Of a DNA stretch of 64,000 nt, positions 54,968-64,000 are shown in pieces. The notes under the pieces were generated by a model. It did no database searches and had not been told where the DNA came from. It was given only the letters and a program-made list of their open reading frames with translations. Origin of the DNA: Smittia aterrima. Lineage: Eukaryota; Arthropoda; Insecta; Diptera; Chironomidae. Position 1 is the stretch's first letter, and each line of letters opens with the position of its first letter. The stretch lies in the NCBI GenBank assembly GCA_033063855.1, contig CP093831.1, forward strand, positions 14,942,001 through 15,006,000, in the 5' to 3' direction. A program made the translations under genes and the position numbers.

Positions 54968-55104
54968 TCAAGATATATTTTTATGAATGCCGTCGGAGAA
55001 CCGCAGCTCTCTCCCGTTGTGAAAGCTGTTGCTAAAACCTTAATTGCCATCCATTCCAAATAAATTACAAAGTATCAAGCTGAGCTCCATGATCCGCGAC
55101 TTGA
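54968..55104 (+). pseudogene. Decayed lipocalin copy (3' exon of lipocalin 3)
   Basis: Translates as GEPQLSPVVKAVAKTL, closely like REPQLNPAVKDTAENL of lipocalin 3. A stop follows at about 55062, and downstream the HDPRLD remnant matches the CDPRFE terminus. The 3' flank also matches: ATCAATGAG(C)TTTTGATAAGATAAA occurs after both (about 54771 and 55191). Upstream exons are not recognisable. Confidence 0.65.
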
Positions 55105-58100
55105 TTGCAAACAATCTCCGTACACTTTCTTAATAATTAGGTAATACCTTAAAACTTTCAAGCTAATAGATAAGAAACGAAGTATTTCCGATCAATGAGC
55201 TTTTGATAAGATAAACTTGCGAGAGAGTAACGACAAACAATTGGGAAATATTTGTTAGGTAATCAGCAAAATAATGATGAGATTGCAAATTTTATTTGCC
55301 TTTGAAATCAATGCCGAGCTAAGCTGTTAGTAAGTTAACGTAAAGTTTTCCTAAATCAAAGTTTCTCAGTGGAGTTAAAGTATTTCCTGGACCAAAGGTA
55401 AGAGAGGAGAAAAACTTTCGAGAATTACATGAATAGACGCTCATTAAACAAGATAAAGTTTGTTTTCAGATGCAGCTCTCTCTCCTTCAAACAGTGCTGC
55501 GCTTCTTCGTTTCGTTTAACTTCCCAACAAGTCCTAATTAAAAGATAGTTTCAAGCACATGACTGAAGAGACAAGAAAAAGTTTAATCATCGACAAATAG
55601 TGAAGAGAAAACTTTCCTCTCCCTCGTTGCCAAATCATTAAATATCGTGTTGAACTAAATAAAAGTTTTTGTTTAAAAATTTACAAGAAGATTTCAACTT
55701 GTTCGTTATGTTCGAAGTGCTAACTTTTCCGCGATTAAAACTTATCTAGGCGACTATGAAAGTAAAAGTTTCTCATCACAACTAAGGTAATTAAGCGCCT
55801 TCTTGAATTGTGAAGGATTCTTTTAAAAAGTTTGAGACTTTCCCGTTATTTTGATTTCTCGTTGATGGAAAAGATTTGGAATAAACTTTTAAACTTTTAA
55901 GTTTAAAAACTTGAAAACTAATGGCGCAGATGATCAATTCAATTTTAAATTAGATGCAGTGACTTGTAAGCTTAAGTGAAATTTTCTGCAAAACTCTCTG
56001 GGGCCATCGAAACTAATTTTGAAAATCTGCTCAAACTAATCAGCGAACTCTTCACAAAGCCTCCAAACTTTACCAAAAAGGTTTCAACTCTAATTAAACG
56101 CTGAAATATTAAACCAGCTTTGTTTCTCTCCGCACGTTGATGTAATAATTTTAATGTAATTAAAATTTGATGAGCGCTCTAAAATACTTTTCCTCGTTAC
56201 TTTTCCTTTCACGTTAATTGAAATTTGAATAGTTTGGATCGTTCTCGTGTGTGACGAGAGAACTATAGTGAATGAGCCTTTGGTTGGAGATGACAAGAAT
56301 TATAATAATTACAGTTTCAAGTAAATGCGAGAGAGGTAAGCGAGAGGGCAAAGCATTTCCTAAAAAGTTTGCAGCAAACATTCCGTAATCAAATATGAAT
56401 TTCCACATTGTATGAGTGAGAAAGGGTTTTGAAGTAAAAAGCTTTACGTGATATTTCTTTTCATAATTATTTTATTATATGAAAACATCTCGTTATCGTT
56501 GAAAGGGTATTTATTAAATGAACGAATGAATTCAACTTAAATTATTATAACTCAAAGTTAGTTGAGCCCTCAGCTTTAATAACCGCGTGAATCCTTTCAT
56601 GATAGATTCAAACAAAAGGCCTGGAAGCGAATTGCTTGTTTTATGGTTTTCTGATGATCATTAAATCTTATTTGCAGTTCGTACAAATAACAAATGTAAG
56701 GGGAATCATCATGGAATCGTTTGGAGATGTACATTTTGGTTTGTACCAATGTTTGCGACAGTCAAACAAAATGAAAATCAAATTTTAGCATTTACTGAAT
56801 AACAGTTTCATTTGTTGTGGATGGAAAAGGCCTGACACTAGAGTAAACGAGATCCCGGTTCATGTGCATTTGATTGTTTGTTGAAATTCAATAAATCAAA
56901 AATTTTAGATGATTTGCGTTGAGTATAAGCTCGAGGCGTTAGTGACTCCCCTTTCAAAGTCAGAAGTTTAAATTAAATGAAAGTTTCTTTTCATCTCCGC
57001 CCCGATCGTTTGCCTTCCTCACTCAATCGCCTCGCAAATTGTCAATGAAATGAAATGACGCAATTGTCAAGCGAAAGAGAAATTTGAAAGTTTGTAAACT
57101 CTGAGACTTTTACTAGCTTAACGAGGCCCATTGTCACATCTTACAAGAGATTCGCTTCATCATGATGAGTAAATGCGATTCACGACGTATGAATTGGATT
57201 TCAAATAAAATTTCCGAGTCGTTTGCATATTTGCTTTCCTCTAAAAATGTCTTCTCCTCGTTGAACATAAATTTCCTGCGAATTTCCATGCTCAAAATAC
57301 AAAACATGAAGGAGGATGAGACCAGTGTGGAGTTGCTAGGATGCTTTGATATTATTTCTGAACTAAGAGCTTCACTTCTTGAAACAAATCTAATCTTGAT
57401 TTTCCACGAAGTGCTCAGCAAATATTTCCGATGCATTTTGTTTCACGAAAATTGCCACGCTGATTGAAAAGAATAAAACACATGTGGGTGCGAATAAATG
57501 GATCGTCGTTGTAAGGAAACCGCATTATACTCTTTGAATGCGAAGTCATCTGTTCAGTTGTTCTCTTCACCATACGACAACGCTCGCACGTCTCCGTTTC
57601 TTTCTTAAAAAATGTTTTATTTCTGTGATTCTAATGACAATTTCTTTTATTACTTCTATTTATCATGGCAAAGCAACGGCAAGGGAGGAAAATATAAATA
57701 AATGGAGTGAAACTGCTTTCAAGGGCTCTTTCCGTCTCTTATTTCGTTTAGCATCCGACTACACACACTTCTCGTACTTGTTTGGAATTTATAATGTGAT
57801 AAAAACTCGGTAAAAATTTCGTCGAGTTTTCCTTCTCAGTGACTGAAGCATTTGCGGGATTGAAAGGCGAGCAAAGGAGAAAGGGATGCGATGAAAAATC
57901 TCTCAGCTATTACGCTTAGTACATTTTTCAACCCGAGAACCTCGTTCGTTGTTCTTCTCCCGTCTTTCGACATTGCCAGCGTAATCTTCACGCTTGTAAT
58001 TGTGTAATTTAGCAAACAGCAGTGGTTTTATATCACAAGTCTGTCGTTTCATTTAATAAAATGCCTTTACGCTTTTGCCATCGACATCATCGTCGTTTCG

Positions 58101-61088
58101 TGTGCTCGCACAGCGTGAGGGTTGAATAACTTCGCTAACTCTTCTTCATTTTAAATTTTGAGGAAGGGAACTCGTCGAATGACTGACGGAAAAATGAAAA
58201 ATGTCGAAACATTAACGAATCGTGTTTCGGAATTATAAAACAGTGAAAAGTTCTGAGGATATTTGAGCATTAAGAAGATTTCCGGTGTTGAATTTGCAAG
58301 AGCAAAAATTGATTGCGGTTGAAATTAATTATGGCAATTTATTAAAGAGATCAAGAATATTTTGTCTTAAAGCTTTTCACTCAACCTGTCAATCGCCTTC
58401 AAGCCAAAATATTAATTTCCTCAACTCTGATCTTGATAAAAGCTCAAAGTTTTCCTTCTCCTTTCAATCGAAGAGTTTTTCCTTCTAGATTTTCAATTAT
58501 AAAGCCAAAAAGAAAATAAAGGAAACGACAAGCTTTCTCGGAACTTTTCCGGAGTTTTTCCTGAATTATTCACGATAATCTTGTTGTTGAGTCAAGTTCA
58601 AATCCCTCTGATTGCGGTCGAAAAGGCTTTTCCTGGCAACACATTGCTCAAGATTGTTCTGCAAGGAAATGATTAATCGAATTCCACTTTGAGGGGATTC
58701 ATCAGAGTGTTGGAGTGAAAAGCTTAATGGTTTATTTTCTTGTTCGATTGTTACGCAACAATTCGATAATTAACGAAGGTTTTTTCATCCAGTAAACATC
58801 CATTGGTTGGTAATTAATGGAAGTCAAGTGCGAAAGAGCGTGGAAAATTGTTTGCGAAAAATCCTTTGCAACAAGTAAACGACTGAGAAGCTGGTGAGAG
58901 AAGGAAAACCAATCAAATATTTACCAGAACGAGAGTTCAAAAGCTATCAAAACTCTTCCTCACTCTGAAAAGGAAAGCTGTTCGGTTGGGATCGAATCAA
59001 TAAACAGAACAAGAGCACGAACGGGTTTTTGCGAGTCGGTCGAAAGTGAATGGGGTGAAATAATTAAACACCAAACCAGGAAAACCCAAGCAAGTTGAAT
59101 AAAAACTCTTTAATTTTTCATTAATTAATTTTGTTCGGTTTTTTATTAAAACATTTTTTTGTTGTTGATTCAACGTCGTCGTTGTCGTCGGCAGATTGGC
59201 GAGCCGCACTTTGTCACTGCATTAAAACATGAAAATGAGCTCGTAAAATGTAATTATATATAATTTTCATAAAAACATAATAATTTACAATTTGATAAAA
59301 TTATACAATTTCAATAATTAATAAATTGGAAAACGAGGCGAGCGAGGAAAAAACGAAAAAGTTTTCATGAAAACGCATAAATTTCCATCGCTTTTGGATT
59401 GCAGTTCTCATTGATTGCTTGTTTTCCCGATAATCATGCATTTTCCTTTTTGCTCCTCGCTCGCTGCTCGATAGAGCATAAAACATCGAAAGTATAATTC
59501 ATAAAAGCTCATAAATTATTAAAACGCGAGAAAATTTGTTCGCAGTAAAATTTTTATAAAATTTTCCGACTAGCACAATTTACGTTGTTTTTCTTTATTT
59601 ATCTTTTCCGTCCGCAATTTGTCTGAACGGAAAACAAGAAATTTATTTCTCAATAATTCTCCTCAACCGCTAAGTGTTGTCAGACTCGAGAGAGGAGTTT
59701 GATTATTTTTTATTTACAATTTTCCTTCATGCACTTTTCACTTCGAAGTCGAGATTTATTTTGAAAAATGAGTTAAGTTAAAAGTTCTTTCGACTTGCTT
59801 GTTCTCTGATCGTCGAGAGAAACCTGTATAAAAGAAATTGATATGATTTCATTTTCCTTATCAGAAAAGCTGCTCTGAGCATCGTTGACTCGATTTCTGT
59901 CAACGTACGAGGAATGTTTGCGATTATTCAATTGGAATAAAATTGGAAAAAAACTTCTTTGAAATGTTCAAACGTTTTTTTCTTCAATTAAAATCACTGA
60001 GCAATTAGTTAGATTCTCTAGCAAATATTTGATGATTTCATTTGCTGTGCTAGCATAATTTCTAGTTGAAATGAAACTTTAGCTTCCGGTCACTAATTAA
60101 AAGCTTTTTAATTGCTTTCATAGTTGCTAAGGAACGCGATTCAATGAATCAACAGCAAACTCAGAGCAGCGTTTCGACTTTAGTCTATTAAGTACGAGCT
60201 TTTTACAATTTTCGTCTTGTTCGGTATGATTAAGCAAATTAATCTGTTAGGATTCACGAGATGTGCTCTTAGATTTCAAATTAAGTGATGCCTCGGCGTT
60301 CTCTTCTCTATCTCTTTACCGATTTAATTACAATTAAATTACGGAGTGTCTTAAATTCATCTGATGATTCTCTTCCTCTTCTCCCTCGATTTGTATAAAG
60401 TGTTCTGTCTTAAGAATTAATAGAAACAGTCTTTTGTCTTAATCCTAATTGCTTTCCATCGAATCGTCAGTTTAATATTCTTCTCGACTCGTTCCAAACA
60501 CAATCTTGGAACTGTTGGATAATGATCAGAAGTGTGACTTGGAGTGGATTCTCTGATTGATCTTGAGTCTAACTAAACTTCAAGAAAGGGAATTCTACAG
60601 AAGTGACGTTACATAGAAAAATAAAGAGAATGAAAGCACAAGAAAAATTCTGTTGACGTCATTTCAAAATGAAAGATCTTAAGTAATCCAACTAATCAAA
60701 CTCAACGCGAAATGAAATGAGAAAAAAAATGTTTCTTTTTGCAAGTAAATTGAAAATCAAACAAAAAAACTGTTTTTTTTTGTTCTTCAGGTGAATCAAC
60801 GAAAATCCATTTGAATAGGCTTCGAAATGAAGAAAAGAAGGAAAAGAAGCGAAATCACAATAATTGTATTTAATTTCTAGTTGAATCATCTCGAATCTCT
60901 TCTCTCTGCTCACTCTTCGCCTTATGTACTCGTCCGGCATTGGATAAATGTTTCTTCTAACAACATAATAATTGGAGATGATATAATTAGAAGAGAAGTG
61001 TTGTTTTTGGTATGATTTTTTGATGATGGCCTCGCTCGTTCTTCGGATTCCTCGCGAACATGATTGATAGAAACGATAGAAATCTACC
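55105..61088. other. Gene-poor region of about 6 kb
   Basis: No supported gene. It includes the presumed 3'UTR of the minus-strand gene ending at 61089. The ORF pair around 57134-57467 is open on both strands without domain similarity. Confidence 0.4.
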
Positions 61089-62562
61089 TCAAGAGCCCTC
61101 GTAAGTGTCTGACGTTGTTTCATTTCGAGCAAGAGCCGAAGGCATCGTCGTCGTCGTCGCGGTGGCATTGTTGTTGCTTCCCGCTTGTTTCCGTCGACCC
61201 CACAAGCTTCGTCCAGAAGTCTGAGTATTCTGACTATAGCCAGAGTCTGAACCCATTGCTGAATTGTACAGCGGTTGATGCGGATTATTCAGATTGTTAT
61301 AGTTCCTAAAGGTCGTGAATTCCGGTAAGATATATGGTTGATGATAAATCTGACTGCGGCCACCGTTGCCATTCGTGTACGGGTCGTAGACCAAATTTTC
61401 ATGGTACACAGGCTCGTGATACAAATACTCTTGATTGTTGTTGACGCTATTGCTATTCATATTATTATTATTTTCTCGACTCGCGGGACGTCTACGATCC
61501 GTCCGTGGATTTGTTCTCGATCGGCTATTGGTTTCTCCATTATTATTTGTTCGATTGGCCATCATTTGCTGCGGCGGTGCATAATAATTCGCATTGGCCC
61601 TTGCGGGATGATAGCGAATGTTACGGTCACGGAAAATTGTTGCCACATTTAATGTCGGATTAGAGAGCTGAGCGTTTATGCGGTTTCGCCTCTCAACCTC
61701 ACTTTCAGTTCCATAATAATTGTTTCTACCACAGATATTGCTATTATTATTTGTATCACCATCGATGTGATTGCCATTCAAAGTGCTCGCACTAATTGCA
61801 TCGCCATTGTTAATGCCACTTCCGACTAGGCTGCTAGCAGCTAAAGGACCATCAATGCCAACCGAGTTTTCACCTCGTGGCACTTCATCGACGGGTGTCG
61901 TGTCTGCTGATGAGTTCAAATTATCCATACTAAAGTTATTTGTTTTCTGGCGATTGCTTTTGGCTTTGCCACTGTTTGGTCGCGATGTTCGAAAGCGGAA
62001 GATGCTTGATGATCCATTTCCACCATTCGAACTCTGCGTTGGATTGTTATTAATGCGATTGAGCGTGCTGTGATGATTTGACTCATTGCTTGAACTAGAA
62101 TTTCTCATATTTGGTCTCGATGGGTTATTATCGTTGGCCGATGATGATGCCGACGAAAGCAAAGAGTTTCTCTCTACTCGATTTCGTTCCAAGTAATTCT
62201 CGTTGGTATTGCTGCTCGTTGAACCAGCACCGCGCTCTTGATAAATCGTCGCGACTGTTGTATTCTCCGAAGAAGATTTGTTTAATGAACGTTCACCAGG
62301 AAGACTCAGTTCATCCTCAGCAAAGTCTTCGTCGGAATGTAATTGTCTGTCGCAATCGGAGAAGCGACCACGATGCTCTAATTCCTCGTACACGTTGTCA
62401 TTACTTCGATACTGTAGAAGGAATTTCATTAGTTCTCTGCTGAATTGAGTTAAAATGTCATTCTCTTACCGGATCAGGGCCTGGGGAAGAACAGATAAAG
62501 AGTGGAGGCGATCGTGGCATTGGAAAGCCGCTAGGGTAGTGTAGAGCTTTTGCATGAAGCAT
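61089..62562 (-). CDS. Unidentified protein, last two exons; Asn/Ser-rich tail
   Basis: Two linked minus-strand exons: 62562-62470 (31 codons) and 62411-61089 (440 codons plus stop), joined in phase 0 across a 58-bp intron. The first begins after a TTACAG acceptor, so the gene continues upstream beyond the window. Its peptide is Pro-rich (PRSPPLFICSSPGPDP) and leads into YRSNDNVYEELEHRG and an acidic stretch (SDEDFAEDEL). The rest is rich in Asn and Ser, with islands that look conserved: YYGTESEVERRNRINAQL, ATIFRDRNIRYHPARA, a Tyr-rich YLYHEPVYHENLVYDPY and a C-terminal GSDSGYSQNTQTSGR. No membrane segment is present. This resembles the long cytoplasmic tail of a receptor or adaptor with Tyr and Pro motifs, but I cannot name it. 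Confidence 0.7.
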
Positions 62563-64000
62563 CTGTAAGGAAAATACGGAATTCAATTAAAATCTTATCT
62601 CAAAGACATAGAAACAAGGCTAATTACAGAGCAATGGGAGAGAACTTTCAATTAAATCTCTTTAGAAACTCATCCTACACACAAAGCGAATTGCAAGCGA
62701 GAAAATCCTTCGAAATTTTCCTTTGTTCTCGTCTCGGGATTAAATTAAACGGACGGGTTGAGTCCGTTCGATATGACGAAAAGGAAAAACGAAGACAATT
62801 TCCAATTTCGCAAAGTAAATTTCATGTTTGTTCCGCTCGAGACTTTTCTCGTCTTCTTGTTTATTCTTCAATTTAACGGTCATATAATCTCACAAATAGT
62901 TTGCTCGTTTCCCCTTTCTTCTTCCTCTTGAAGTGCTCGACAATCACGGGAATGTGTATTGTTTAAATTTTCTATCGTTTCAAGTCCTCGCTAGAATCGC
63001 ATAAGCGAAAGAGCTTGATAAGAGTGGGAAAGCTTTCAAGTGTGAACAAGAGAATATTTCTAGTAAGCATTAAACTACTTTCGTAAATGGGAATGATACA
63101 ACCTTCAAGCAAGAAAAAACAAAGAATGCAATTGAGGAAACGGAAGACTGTGAAACGCTTTAATCATCAAGAGAGTTTTACCTTCGGTATTCAAATTTTG
63201 AATGATTGTGTGTTCGAAACAATAAGCGCTCAGGGCATTCATTGAATTTCAATTTTCATAAGTTTCTCACATTCTTTTAAATTCAGGCTCTTCATGAATG
63301 TAAAGGGGTTTCTAACTTATTTCCTTCAAAGCTCCGCTTCCAAGTTAAAACTTGGAAAACCGAGCTTTCAGTTGACGATGAAACTTTTCCCGTTAAATGA
63401 TGTCTGCCCTCACTTCGCTCATCTCTAACCCGAGAAAATCCCTTTGCATATTAAAAACAATATTGTTTGTCTCCTTGTAGAGACGAGACTTTATCCGACT
63501 CAACGGTAAATGAAAATCCTCAACGCTAAACTGAGCTCGAGAACTTGACAAGTTGTTTCTTCCTCTTTCTGCTGAATAAATTTTCATTGTTATAGTTTTG
63601 GCACTTCATTCTCGCTCTCTCCTCTCTATCGGCGATGTCATTAAACATTGCTTCATCTTCAACTAAACTTTTACGACACATTACCCAACATAATGCATAA
63701 TGAAAGCAAACAAACCAACAATACGGCTTTCAAAGCGAGAGAAAGACGAAACTTTTGAGCTTACAGTGCTTTGAGTTCTTGTCGTGTTGGGAGTTTCCTA
63801 CTTTTGTTCTTCGCTTTCTCATTACTTTCCTTCAACGACAAATGCGACAATTAAAAGTTGCTCTCGACTTTAAATCGTTTGTTTGTTTCCCCGACACATT
63901 AAAATTGTCTCTCTGGGGCGGACAAAAGAAGAAGCTTCTTTGGGAAAATCTCGGGATGTGTGTGTCATTCAAAAACTTGTCGTTTCCTCAAACACAATGA
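62563..64000. other. Likely intron of the minus-strand gene
   Basis: No coding exon seen. An imperfect hairpin lies at 63328-63368 (arms AAAGCTC / GAGCTTT and TCCAAGTT / AACTTGGA). The next upstream exon must lie beyond the window. Confidence 0.4.

Noticed and set aside
57134..57467. Overlapping ORFs of about 100 codons on both strands
   Set aside because: Both strands open with no domain or splice context; likely chance.
60692..61168. 158-codon minus-strand ORF starting MPPRRRRR
   Set aside because: It overlaps the 3' end of the unidentified gene out of frame; the Arg run is the shifted reading of a GTC-repeat stretch.

Overview
The window looks like nuclear DNA of a dipteran insect. The sequence is AT-rich, most introns are 50-60 bp, core promoters have TATA plus initiator, and the proteins are insect-type. 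The very short introns and compact gene spacing suggest a midge-like (nematoceran, perhaps chironomid) genome, but the species cannot be fixed from this sequence. No transposon, virus, CRISPR array, rRNA or tRNA gene was recognised.

Layout. (1) 0.1-8.2 kb: two polyubiquitin genes, 7 units on the minus strand and 10 units on the plus strand, form the arms of a large inverted duplication. The arms include coding region, 5'UTR intron and promoter. Between them sits a divergent gene pair: a CCA-adding tRNA nucleotidyltransferase (TRNT1) and PDE6D/PrBP. (2) 8.8-10.9 kb: two minus-strand genes for three-unit precursors of strongly diverged ubiquitin-like proteins, 78 residues per unit. I do not recognise these as a named family, and they are the most novel objects here. 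(3) 11.8-12.2 kb: a three-exon, 79-aa metallothionein-like gene whose exons are too short to appear as a long ORF, with candidate metal-response elements. (4) 12.5-18.6 kb: complete PSME4/PA200 proteasome activator (minus), divergent from (5) a mitochondrial FASTK-family RAP-domain protein at 19.0-21.0 kb. (6) 21-43.7 kb: a gene-poor stretch of about 22.7 kb. (7) 43.7-45.1 kb: a diverged Tom40 paralogue. (8) 45-51.8 kb: no gene recognised. (9) 51.8-55.1 kb: a tandem cluster of three secreted lipocalins plus a decayed fourth copy. (10) 55.1-61.1 kb: no gene recognised. (11) 61.1-62.6 kb: the last two exons of an unidentified minus-strand gene with an Asn/Ser-rich tail, which continues beyond the window.

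Functional reading. The first 19 kb is rich in protein-quality-control and stress genes: polyubiquitin with perfect heat-shock elements in its introns, ubiquitin-like polyproteins, metallothionein and a proteasome activator. Whether they are co-regulated is inference. All exon structures were assembled by eye from GT/AG sites, reading phase and family similarity. Every multi-exon CDS adds to a whole number of codons.
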